Origin: Streptomyces rishiriensis
Lineage (GTDB): Bacteria; Actinomycetota; Actinomycetes; Streptomycetales; Streptomycetaceae
Direction: 5' to 3'
DNA: 64,000 nucleotides
Assembly: GCF_030815485.1 (NCBI RefSeq)
Contig: NZ_JAUSWV010000002.1
Span: forward strand, 5,518,001 to 5,582,000
Positions 34,667-42,057 of the stretch are shown here, piece by piece. Every line of letters starts with the position of its first letter. The first letter of the stretch is position 1. The translations under genes were made by a program, and so were the position numbers. The notes below the pieces were generated by a model. The model was not told where the DNA came from. It did not search any database and worked only from the letters and a program-made list of their open reading frames with translations.

Positions 34667-35425
34667 ATGGCTACAGGGAACCCCGAGGGCAAGAAGCAGC
34701 CACCGGACGAACAGCGCCTGGGACCGGTCCTCCGCAGGCGGGACCAGGTGCAGTCGAGCACCACGGACCAGCGGCTGCTGGACGAACGCGCCCCCTCCGA
34801 CTGGGTTCACACGGACCCCTGGCGGGTCCTGCGCATCCAGTCGGAGTTCATCGAGGGCTTCGGCACCCTCGCCGAACTCCCGGCGGCGATCAGCGTGTTC
34901 GGTTCCGCCCGCACCCCGGTGGGTTCCCCGGAGTACGAGGTCGGCGTACGGCTCGGCAGGGCCCTCGTCGACGCCGGGTGGGCCGTGATCACGGGCGGCG
35001 GCCCGGGCGCGATGGAGGCGGCGAACAAGGGGGCGTCCGAAGCGGGTGGCGTCTCGGTGGGCCTCGGCATCGAGCTCCCCTTCGAACAGGGCCTCAACCC
35101 GTACGTCGACATCGGTCTGAACTTCCGCTACTTCTTCGTACGGAAGATGATGTTCGTGAAGTACGCGCAGGGCTTCGTCGTCCTGCCCGGCGGCCTCGGC
35201 ACGCTGGACGAGCTCTTCGAGGCCCTCACCCTCGTCCAGACCCAGAAGGTCACGCGCTTCCCGATCGTCCTCTTCGGCACGGAGTACTGGGGCGGCCTCA
35301 TCGACTGGCTGCGCAACACCCTGATCGCCCAGGGCAAGGCCGCCGAGAAGGACCTTCTCCTCTTCCACGTCACGGACGACGTGGAGGAGGCGGTGGCCCT
35401 GGTGTCGAAGGAGGCCGGCCGCTAG
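34667..35425 (+). CDS. LOG-like (TIGR00730) Rossmann-fold protein
   Basis: A 252-residue protein with the LOG motifs GGGPGAMEAANKGA and PGGLGTLDELFE, a nucleotide-binding Rossmann fold starting at AAISVFGSART. The family includes cytokinin-activating phosphoribohydrolases that release a base from its ribose 5'-monophosphate. The first ~75 residues are a charged extension seen in actinobacterial members. ATG 34667 has GGAGGGAG upstream. The M. tuberculosis counterpart would be Rv1205, near dapE, matching the order here. The substrate in Streptomyces is not established. Confidence 0.88.
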   Translation: MATGNPEGKKQPPDEQRLGPVLRRRDQVQSSTTDQRLLDERAPSDWVHTDPWRVLRIQSEFIEGFGTLAELPAAISVFGSARTPVGSPEYEVGVRLGRALVDAGWAVITGGGPGAMEAANKGASEAGGVSVGLGIELPFEQGLNPYVDIGLNFRYFFVRKMMFVKYAQGFVVLPGGLGTLDELFEALTLVQTQKVTRFPIVLFGTEYWGGLIDWLRNTLIAQGKAAEKDLLLFHVTDDVEEAVALVSKEAGR

Positions 35426-35528
35426 GCGCTCCGCCCGGAATGCAGCCCCTCCGGCGTTCGAGGAGCGGGAGCGGGCTCCGGGAGGGGAGAGAGGCGGCGG
35501 GGGTGAGGGAGGCTGGGCCGGCCCCCCG

Positions 35529-35740
35529 TCGCGCTACCGCCGTGGGCGGGGAAGGCTGACGCAGCCCTCGTCGCGCTACCGCCGGGGCGGGGGAGGCTGA
35601 CGCAGCCCTCGTCGCGCTACCGCCGGGTGCGGGGAAGGCCGGGTCAGTCCCCGTCGCGCTACCGCCGTGGGCGGGGAGGCCGGGTCAGTCCCCGTCGCGC
35701 TACCGCCGGGCGCGGGGAAGGCTAGGCCAGTCCCCGGCGC
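35529..35740. repeat. Tandem 41/42-bp repeats derived from the folP2 3' end
   Basis: The core TCGCGCTACCGCC recurs at 35529, 35571, 35612, 35654 and 35695, with a sixth diverged copy (35737) inside the 3' end of the folP2-like gene. The period alternates between 42 and 41 bp. Read on the folP2 strand, each copy spells the end of that protein (AVARRGL). There is no other gene in the gap 35426-35721. The array fits successive duplication of a gene end. Confidence 0.9.
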
Positions 35741-36582
35741 GCCACCGCCGGGGCCCGGTGCCCGGCGATCGACGCCACCATGTCCAGCACCTGACGGGTC
35801 TCCGCCACCTCGTGCACCCGGTACACCTGTGCTCCCAGCCACGCCGACACGGCGGTGGTGGCCAGGGTCCCCACCACCCGCTCCTTCACCGGCCGGTCCA
35901 GCGTCTCGCCCACGAAGTCCTTGTTGGACAGGGACACCAGCACCGGCCACCCCGTCTCCACCATCTCCCCGAGCCGCCGGGTCGCCTCCAGGCTGTGCCG
36001 GGTGTTCTTCCCGAAGTCGTGCCCCGGATCGATCATGATCGACTCCCTCGGCACGCCCAGTTCCGCAGCCCGCTCCGCCAGCCCCACGGTCACCCGCAGG
36101 ATGTCGGCCATGACGTCGTCGTACGTCACCCGGTGCGGACGGGTGCGCGGCTCGGCGCCCCCCGCGTGCGTGCACACCAGCCCGGTCCCGTAGCGCGCCG
36201 CGACCTCCGCCAGCCGCGGATCGACGCCGCCCCAGGCGTCGTTGAGCAGATCGGCCCCCGCCTCGCAGACCGCCTCGCCGACCTCGGCCCGCCAGGTGTC
36301 CACGCTGATGATCACGTCCGGGAAGCGCCGCCGCACCTCGGCCACGAAGCCGACGGTCCGCCGGGCCTCCTCCCGCGCGGTGACCTCTTCGCCCGGCCCG
36401 GCCTTGACGCCGCCGATGTCGATGATGGCCGCGCCCTCCGCCACCGCCTGCTCCACGCGCGCGAGAGCCGGCTCGTCGCGGAAGGTCGCCCCCTGGTCGT
36501 AGAAGGAGTCGGGGGTCCGGTTCACGATCGCCATGACCACCGGCTCGTGCGCGTCGAATTCACGCCTGCCCAGCCTGAGCAT
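35722..36582 (-). CDS. Dihydropteroate synthase-like protein (FolP2 type)
   Basis: A 286-residue TIM-barrel protein of the DHPS family. Motifs are altered from true FolP: NRTPDSFYDQG (usually N-V-TPDSF), IIDIGG, ISVDTW, VCTHAGG in place of a Met-rich motif, IDPGHDFGKN, VSLSNKDF in place of S-R-K-S, and YRVHEV. True DHPS joins p-aminobenzoate to pterin; the mycobacterial paralogue FolP2 (Rv1207) has no demonstrated DHPS role, and this gene sits in the same neighbourhood. No other folate genes are near. ATG 36582 has AGGGG upstream. Its 3' end has been copied into a tandem array. Confidence 0.85.
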   Translation of the reverse strand: MLRLGRREFDAHEPVVMAIVNRTPDSFYDQGATFRDEPALARVEQAVAEGAAIIDIGGVKAGPGEEVTAREEARRTVGFVAEVRRRFPDVIISVDTWRAEVGEAVCEAGADLLNDAWGGVDPRLAEVAARYGTGLVCTHAGGAEPRTRPHRVTYDDVMADILRVTVGLAERAAELGVPRESIMIDPGHDFGKNTRHSLEATRRLGEMVETGWPVLVSLSNKDFVGETLDRPVKERVVGTLATTAVSAWLGAQVYRVHEVAETRQVLDMVASIAGHRAPAVARRGLA

Positions 36583-36706
36583 CCCCTGTGACCTCTCCCA
36601 GTACGTCCGGCACATCCACCGCCTGCGACCCTAACCGTCGGACCCGCATGGCACGATCGGACCCAAGCACATCCACTCCGAGCACTCCGAGCGTGGGGAC
36701 CCACCG

Positions 36707-37069
36707 ATGGTTATGTTCTTGTTCCTGGTCATCGCGCTGGCCGTCGTGGTCGCCGCGGTGACCCTCGCCGTGGTGGGCGGTGGCGAGGGCACCGGCCCGC
36801 TGCCGGAGGTCGCCCCCGAGCGCCTGCACGACCCGCTGCCCCCGGACCGCCCGGTCGACCGCTCCGACATCGACCACCTCCGCTTCCCGCTGGCCGTCCG
36901 CGGCTACCGCATGGCCGACGTGGACGACGCCCTCAACCGCGTCGCCGCCGAACTCGCCGAGCGCGACGCCCGCATCGCCGACCTGGAGTCCGCCCTGGCC
37001 GGCGCCAGGACCCGGGCAGGCGGCGGCCACGTCTCCATGGAGGAGCCGGCCCCGGAGGACCAGCAGTGA
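36707..37069 (+). CDS. Small DivIVA-domain membrane protein
   Basis: A 120-residue protein: one N-terminal membrane helix (MVMFLFLVIALAVVVAAVTL) and a short DivIVA-type segment (LRFPLAVRGYRMADVDDALN, then a coiled-coil ELAERDARIADLESAL). DivIVA proteins mark curved membrane or growing poles; this short form probably interacts with other DivIVA-type proteins. It resembles Rv1209, which also lies between folP2 and tag. The stop overlaps the tag start by 4 bp. It is divergent from folP2 by 124 bp. Confidence 0.82.
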   Translation: MVMFLFLVIALAVVVAAVTLAVVGGGEGTGPLPEVAPERLHDPLPPDRPVDRSDIDHLRFPLAVRGYRMADVDDALNRVAAELAERDARIADLESALAGARTRAGGGHVSMEEPAPEDQQ

Positions 37070-37653
37070 GCGACGGGAACGCCCTCGTCGGCGCGGACGG
37101 CGCCCTGCGCTGCCCCTGGGCGCTGTCCACGCCGGACTACGTGACCTATCACGACGAGGAGTGGGGCCGCCCGGTCCACGGTGACGACGCCCTGTTCGAA
37201 CGCCTCAGCCTGGAGGCGTTCCAGTCCGGCCTGTCCTGGATCACGATCCTGCGCCGCCGCCCCGGCTTCCGTGCGGCCTTCGCCGACTTCCGAATCGCCT
37301 CGGTCGCCGTCTTCACCGACGAGGACCGCGCACGCCTGCTCGCCGACCCGGGGATCATCCGCAACCGCGCCAAGGTCGACGCCACCCTCGCCAACGCGCG
37401 CGTGCTGGCCGGCTGGGCACCCGGCGACCTGGACGAACTGATCTGGTCGCACGCTCCCGACCCGGCCGGCCGGCCGGTCCCGAAGACCCTGGCCGACGTG
37501 CCGGCGGTGACGGAGGAGTCGACGGCCCTGTCGAAGGCGCTCAAGAAGCGGGGCCTGCGCTTCGTGGGCCCGACGACGGCGTACGCGCTGATGCAGGCGT
37601 GCGGCCTGGTGGACGACCACCTGGAGGCATGCGTCGCCAGAAGCGCCCGCTGA
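37066..37653 (+). CDS. tag: DNA-3-methyladenine glycosylase I (Tag)
   Basis: A 195-residue helix-hairpin-helix base-excision enzyme. The motifs RCPWA near the N-terminus, YHDEEWGRP, the catalytic-site LEAFQSGLSWITILRRR, and the C-terminal zinc segment DDHLEAC are typical. It removes 3-methyladenine from alkylated DNA. GTG 37066 overlaps the DivIVA-like gene by 4 bp, so repair and a polar-growth-type protein share one transcript, as in mycobacteria. Confidence 0.92.
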   Translation: MSDGNALVGADGALRCPWALSTPDYVTYHDEEWGRPVHGDDALFERLSLEAFQSGLSWITILRRRPGFRAAFADFRIASVAVFTDEDRARLLADPGIIRNRAKVDATLANARVLAGWAPGDLDELIWSHAPDPAGRPVPKTLADVPAVTEESTALSKALKKRGLRFVGPTTAYALMQACGLVDDHLEACVARSAR

Positions 37654-37721
37654 GGGCGCGGGAGGCCGCGTGACCGGGCGTCACGACCCCGCAGCCCGCG
37701 GCGGTCCCGCTGTGACCGGGC

Positions 37722-38513
37722 TCAGCGGCCCAGGTACTTCGGCTCTTCCTTGTTGACGAAGGCCCGCACCGCGATCGCGTGGTCCTCCGAGGCCCCGGCC
37801 CGCGTCTGCAGCTCGTCCTCCCGGGTCAGCGCCTCGGCCAGCGAGTGGGAGGACCCGTAGGCCACCGCCTCCTTGATCGCCGCGTACGCCACCGTCGGCC
37901 CCTCGGCCAGCATCCGCGCCAGCTGCTCGGCCGCCGAGCGCAGCGAGGCCGCCGGTACGACCCGGTTGGCGATACCCAGCTCGTGCGCCTCCTGGGCCGT
38001 GATGCTGCGAGGGAAGAGCAGCAGGTCGGCGGCCCGGCCCGGACCGATCACCCGGGGCAGGGTCCACGAGACGCCGGAGTCGGCGGTGAGCGCGACCCCG
38101 GCGAACGAGGTGTTGAAGGACGCCGTGTCGGCCACGACGCGGTAGTCCGCGGCCAGCGCGAACCCGAAACCGGCCCCGGCGGCGACCCCGTTGACGGCGG
38201 CGACCACCGGCTTCGGCGCCTCGGTCAGCGCCCGCACGATCGGGTTGTAGTGCTCGGCGACCGTGCTCATGACCTGCTTCGAACCCTCGGCCAGCAGCCC
38301 GATGTGCTCCTTCAGGTCCTGTCCCACGCAGAACGCCCGCTCGCCGGCGGCGGTCAGCAGGACGGCCCGCACGGCGTCGTCGGCAGCCGCGGACTGGACC
38401 GCGTCCCGGAGGGCGACCTTGGTCGCGATGTTCAGCGCGTTCATCGCCTCGGGGCGGTTCAGCGTGATCGTCGCGAGCCCGTCGCTCACCTCGTAGAGCA
38501 CGGTGTCGGCCAT
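37722..38513 (-). CDS. Enoyl-CoA hydratase/isomerase family protein
   Basis: A 263-residue crotonase-fold protein. The CoA and oxyanion-hole segments are ERAFCVGQDLKEH and NGVAAGAGFGFALAADYRV. Of the two usual catalytic glutamates, the first is replaced (GFALAADY) and the second falls in a region reading TADSGVSWTLPRVIG, with Asp instead; this resembles PaaG/PaaB-type isomerases rather than classical hydratases. Substrate unknown. It starts at ATG 38513, divergent from DUF3117. Confidence 0.85.
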   Translation of the reverse strand: MADTVLYEVSDGLATITLNRPEAMNALNIATKVALRDAVQSAAADDAVRAVLLTAAGERAFCVGQDLKEHIGLLAEGSKQVMSTVAEHYNPIVRALTEAPKPVVAAVNGVAAGAGFGFALAADYRVVADTASFNTSFAGVALTADSGVSWTLPRVIGPGRAADLLLFPRSITAQEAHELGIANRVVPAASLRSAAEQLARMLAEGPTVAYAAIKEAVAYGSSHSLAEALTREDELQTRAGASEDHAIAVRAFVNKEEPKYLGR

Positions 38514-38747
38514 GGCGTTTCCCCTCCGTGTCGCGGCTCCGGCGTACTACTCGTCAGTACGTCAGGTGTACGAGGACAGCATGGCGGAGATCGACGTGCC
38601 AGGACCGGACCCGACATGTGACCTGCGTCAAAGAATTCCGGAGGGTTTCCGGTGCGCGGAAGTCCGTGCGGCGGTGCAGTATCGCAGTCACATCGCCGAA
38701 TTGAGTGGTTTTGCTCGCGCGCGTTGCCCAAGCGATGCCGACTGATG

Positions 38748-38778
38748 TTGGTCATCGGGTCCTGAGATGCGGGATAAT
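38748..38778 (+). promoter_or_regulatory. Candidate promoter for the DUF3117 gene
   Basis: TTGGTC (38748-38753) and GATAAT (38773-38778), 19 bp apart, form a housekeeping-type promoter pair ~115 bp before the DUF3117 start. The GATAAT box is good, the -35 and spacing are only fair. The rest of the 378-bp gap 38514-38891 shows no gene I can support. Confidence 0.4.
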
Positions 38779-38891
38779 GGCCTGGAAGCAATGTGTTCGA
38801 TGCCGGTGCCGTGTGTCCCACGCTGGACTGCGGCTGCCCTCCAGGGGCCGTCGGCTTTGACGATGAGCTGGTTTCAGGAAGGGGAACGAGC

Positions 38892-39059
38892 ATGGCGGCC
38901 ATGAAGCCGCGAACGGGTGACGGCCCGCTCGAGGTGACCAAGGAGGGGCGGGGCATCGTCATGCGCGTTCCGCTCGAAGGCGGCGGTCGACTCGTCGTCG
39001 AGCTGACCCCTGATGAGGCCGACGCGCTCGGCGACGCCCTCAAGAAGGTCGTCGGCTGA
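38892..39059 (+). CDS. DUF3117 protein
   Basis: A 55-residue protein (MAAMKPRTGDGPLEVTKEGR then the VMRVPLEGGGRLVVELT and EADALGDALKKVV segments), the exact length and pattern of the actinobacterial DUF3117 family (Rv1211 type). ATG 38892 follows GGAAGGGGAA. Very strong conservation of so short a protein suggests an essential contact, but no function is known. It is followed by a strong intrinsic terminator, so it is probably transcribed alone. Confidence 0.92.
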   Translation: MAAMKPRTGDGPLEVTKEGRGIVMRVPLEGGGRLVVELTPDEADALGDALKKVVG

Positions 39060-39081
39060 CGCGCAAGCGACCCTACTCTTT

Positions 39082-39123
39082 CGACCGCTCCGGCATCCCT
39101 CGGGATGCCGGAGCGGTCGTTTT
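39082..39123 (+). terminator. Intrinsic terminator after DUF3117
   Basis: A perfect 18-bp inverted repeat pairs 39082-39099 with 39102-39119 and is followed by TTTT (39120-39123). It starts 23 bp after the DUF3117 stop. Confidence 0.92.
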
Positions 39124-39269
39124 GTCAGGTTCTTCGTGATCCGCCGTGGCCACCGGGCCCGAAAGGCCCAAGGGCCGCCCACCGACCTGCCGTGCGCGAG
39201 CCGCGCCCACCCGGACCGGACTCGACCGGAGCCTGACCGAGGACCGGAGCCTGACCGTCAAGCCCGCGG

Positions 39270-39902
39270 TCAGCGCTTGACCGCGCACAGCAGTCCGTCG
39301 CCCACCGGCAGCAGCGACGGCACCAGCTCCTGGCTCTCGCGCACCGCCCGCAGCAGTTCCCGGATCCTTATGACCTCGGTGGGCTGCGGTCCGGAGTCGA
39401 CCGTGCGGCCGTTGGCGAAGACGCCCTCGAACACGACGAGGCCGCCCGGTCGCAGCAGGCGCAACGATTCAGCGAGGTACTCCAGGAGTTCCAGCCGGTC
39501 GCCGTCACAGAAGACGAGGTCATAGCCGGCGTCCGCGAGGCGGGGCAGGACGTCGAGCGCGCGGCCCGGGATGAACCGGGCCCGGTTGCTGGCGAAGCCG
39601 CAGGCGCGAAAGGCCTGGCGGGCGAACTGCTGGTGCTCCGGCTCCGGGTCGACGGTCGTCAGCACACCGTCCGGGCGCATCCCGTGCAGCAGGTGGATCC
39701 CCGACACGCCGGTGCCGGTACCGATCTCCGCGACCGCCTTCGCGTCCACGGTGGCGGCGAGCATCCGCAGCGCGGCGCCCGTGCTGGGCGACACCGAGCG
39801 CAGCCCTGCCTCACGTGCCCGGTCACGGGCCCAGTGCAGCGCTTCGTCCTCGGCGGCGTAGGCGTCGGCGAACGCCCAGCTTGCCTGCCGGTTGCCGGTA
39901 AT
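39270..39902 (-). CDS. O-methyltransferase (Rv1220c type), probable ATT start
   Basis: A 210-residue class I SAM-dependent methyltransferase of the catechol/caffeoyl-CoA type. The SAM motif is AVAEIGTGTGVSG, followed by TTVDPEPEHQQFARQAF and DLVFCDGD. The nearest ordinary start, GTG 39794, would remove the first helix (SWAFADAYAAEDEALHWARD), which corresponds to the conserved helix of Rv1220c (215 aa). No ATG, GTG or TTG lies in frame between it and the far upstream region, but ATT 39902 is placed 5-7 bp after AGGAGAGG. I therefore infer an ATT start. It is divergent from sigE, as in mycobacteria. Substrate unknown. Confidence 0.85.
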   Translation of the reverse strand: MTGNRQASWAFADAYAAEDEALHWARDRAREAGLRSVSPSTGAALRMLAATVDAKAVAEIGTGTGVSGIHLLHGMRPDGVLTTVDPEPEHQQFARQAFRACGFASNRARFIPGRALDVLPRLADAGYDLVFCDGDRLELLEYLAESLRLLRPGGLVVFEGVFANGRTVDSGPQPTEVIRIRELLRAVRESQELVPSLLPVGDGLLCAVKR

Positions 39903-39990
39903 GACCCTCTCCTGTCCCCGTGGTTGCCTGGGCGTGACTGTATCCGTTGCCGCCGGGAACCCGCAGATGGGACCGCGCGTTTGAAGGGGT

Positions 39991-40016
39991 GGGAACGACA
40001 GCGGGGGGACACGGTT
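39991..40016 (+). promoter_or_regulatory. Candidate ECF-type promoter of sigE
   Basis: GGGAAC at 39991-39996 and CGGTT at 40012-40016, with 15 bp between, resemble the GGGAAC-N15/16-CGTT promoters of SigE-class ECF factors. This would give a ~110-nt leader and autoregulation of sigE. The -10 has one extra base relative to the consensus, so it is tentative. Confidence 0.4.
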
Positions 40017-40131
40017 GGATCACGACGAGGGACCGGGTGTCGAGCAAGTGCTGACGCAGCCGTATGAGCCGTGTCAGCACAGATCAATTTCTCGTAAAAC
40101 CGCTTATCCGGAGCTAACGGGCGAGGTGGCT

Positions 40132-40923
40132 ATGGTAGGGGCTCCACTGGACATCACCACCAGAGCCGACAGGGGAGGTGCGGTCGCGCCCGTGGATCGG
40201 GGAGGAGTGCTGCGGCGCTTTCTCGGTTCGGCAGGCAGGCCTAAATCCGTGAACGACACCGCTGCTGACCACAGCCAGGCCGCAGGCACCGCCGCCGGCC
40301 CCGCCCAGACCGCGACCTTCTCCACCGACGCGGACGGGCAGGCGTGGACTCCGCCCTCGTGGGAGGAGATCGTCAGTATGCACAGCGGCCGGGTCTACCG
40401 GCTCGCCTACCGTCTGACCGGTAACCAGCACGACGCCGAGGACCTCACCCAGGAGGTCTTCGTCCGCGTCTTCCGCTCCCTGTCGACGTACACCCCGGGC
40501 ACCTTCGAGGGCTGGCTGCACCGCATCACGACCAACCTCTTCCTGGACATGGTCCGCCGCAAGCAGCGCATCCGCTTCGACGCACTGGGCGACGACGCTG
40601 CCGAGCGGCTGCCCAGCAAGGAGCCCAACCCTCAGCAGATCTTCAACGACGCCCACTTCGACGCGGACGTCCAGCAGGCCCTCGACACCCTCGCGCCGGA
40701 GTTCCGTGCCGCGGTCGTCCTCTGTGACATCGAAGGCCTGTCCTACGAGGAGATCGCCGCGACCCTGGGCGTCAAGCTGGGCACGGTCCGTTCGCGCATC
40801 CACCGCGGCCGTTCGCAGCTGCGCAAGGCCCTCGCGCACCGCTCGCCCGAAGCGCGTGCCGAGCGCCGCTCCTTCGTGCCCCGCGTACCCGCTCTGGGAG
40901 GAGGAAGGGGCGCGACCGCGTGA
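40132..40923 (+). CDS. sigE: ECF sigma factor, SigE (mycobacterial type)
   Basis: A 263-residue ECF sigma factor. Region 2 is RVYRLAYRLTGNQHDAEDLT plus QEVFVRVFRSL with the DNA-melting WLHRITTNLFLDMVRR; region 4 is LSYEEIAATLGVKLGTVRSR. The N-terminal ~85 residues are a low-complexity extension. ATG 40132 has GAGG upstream. It is coupled to the anti-sigma gene by a 4-bp overlap and followed by htrA and tatB, the gene order of M. tuberculosis Rv1221-Rv1224, where SigE answers envelope stress. It is not the same as S. coelicolor SigE of the cseABC operon, so the name is by synteny with mycobacteria. Confidence 0.9.
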   Translation: MVGAPLDITTRADRGGAVAPVDRGGVLRRFLGSAGRPKSVNDTAADHSQAAGTAAGPAQTATFSTDADGQAWTPPSWEEIVSMHSGRVYRLAYRLTGNQHDAEDLTQEVFVRVFRSLSTYTPGTFEGWLHRITTNLFLDMVRRKQRIRFDALGDDAAERLPSKEPNPQQIFNDAHFDADVQQALDTLAPEFRAAVVLCDIEGLSYEEIAATLGVKLGTVRSRIHRGRSQLRKALAHRSPEARAERRSFVPRVPALGGGRGATA

Positions 40924-41885
40924 GTGGATCCCGACACGACTCCGCCGAGAGGCTCCTCGCGGAGCAGCACCTCGGAGACCGGCTCTCCGCCCTGGTGGAC
41001 GGCGAACTCGGTCACGACACCCGTGAGCGCGTGCTGGCGCACGTGGCGACCTGCCCCAAGTGCAAGTCGGAGGTCGACGCGCAGCGCCGGCTGAAGAACG
41101 TCTTCGCGGAAGTAGCCCCGCCCGCCCCCTCCGAGAGCTTCCTGGCCCGTCTCCAGGGGCTTCCCGCGGGAGGTGACCCGGACGGCGGTGGCACGCCGCT
41201 GGGCGGGGGCGGATTCGGCGACGGGGTCTTCGGACTGAGCGGATCAAGACGGGGCGAGCTGTTCGAGTTCGGCTATGTTCCCGCCCATGACCACGGGTCC
41301 GTCCTGTCACCGGCCTCGGACCGCGGCTTCCGCATCCACGCCGTAGGCCGTGGCGACCGCCATGACACCGAGCGTTCGCGCGGTATGCGGTTCGCGTTCG
41401 TCGCCGCCGGCGCGGTGTCGCTGGCCGCGATCGCGCTGGGCGGGATGACGACCGTCGCCCCGATCGACACCACCGCGGACAGCCGCGGGGGCTCGGGATC
41501 CGGGAGCAATGTGACACCGGCCCGCACCCCGGGCACGGGCTCGGCGGCGTCACCGGACAGCCAGCGCCGTCGCGCCGCCGGTCCGCTGCTCTCCCAGGGC
41601 GGCCAGTTCGGCGACATCCCGGTCGCGCCGACCGAGGTCTCCGCACCACTGCTGCCCGGCGTGCCCTCCCCGGCCGTCGGTGCGGCCGAACAGGCCCTGC
41701 ACCGGCTCACCTCGCCCATGGTGGCCGGGGCCGCGGTCATGTCCCCGCTGATACGCCCGCTCGGCACCACCCCGCCGGTCACCCTGACCGCCCTGACCAC
41801 CGCTCCGCAGGCCGCCGGGCCCGGTCTGCTCGCCGCACCCGTCCCCACCGCCACCACCTCGCCTTCCGCGCAGAACACCCGCTGA
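40920..41885 (+). CDS. rseA: Zinc anti-sigma factor, RseA-like
   Basis: A 321-residue protein with an N-terminal zinc anti-sigma domain: HVATCPKC gives the H-x3-C-x2-C motif (His41, Cys45, Cys48). A membrane helix at ~156-178 (FAFVAAGAVSLAAIALGG) follows, then a Pro/Thr/Ala-rich external part. M. tuberculosis RseA is much shorter and cytosolic, so this one adds a membrane anchor. The GTG start overlaps sigE by 4 bp. It presumably holds SigE until envelope or redox stress; HtrA encoded next could act on it. Confidence 0.88.
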   Translation: MSGSRHDSAERLLAEQHLGDRLSALVDGELGHDTRERVLAHVATCPKCKSEVDAQRRLKNVFAEVAPPAPSESFLARLQGLPAGGDPDGGGTPLGGGGFGDGVFGLSGSRRGELFEFGYVPAHDHGSVLSPASDRGFRIHAVGRGDRHDTERSRGMRFAFVAAGAVSLAAIALGGMTTVAPIDTTADSRGGSGSGSNVTPARTPGTGSAASPDSQRRRAAGPLLSQGGQFGDIPVAPTEVSAPLLPGVPSPAVGAAEQALHRLTSPMVAGAAVMSPLIRPLGTTPPVTLTALTTAPQAAGPGLLAAPVPTATTSPSAQNTR

Positions 41886-42057
41886 CCCGGGGCCCGCGCC
41901 GCGCCGCCACGAACCTGGCTGAATCCAGGGAGGATCCGGGGAGGACCGCGCCCTGCCAGGCAGCCGGGCGCGAAGGCGGAGTCCGCAGGCCCGGTGCCGA
42001 AGCGTGCGGCCGGTCGGCGCCTCGGTCCCGGGGAAGCGGGCTCGAGTGGGGGAGAGC

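Noticed and set aside
35529..35740. Possible CRISPR array
   Set aside because: The repeats are contiguous with no unique spacers and match the 3' end of the neighbouring gene; no cas genes are present.
38791..38901. 36-codon upstream reading frame overlapping the DUF3117 start (possible leader peptide)
   Set aside because: It starts close to the candidate -10 box, has no ribosome site and no leader-type codon pattern; I cannot support it.
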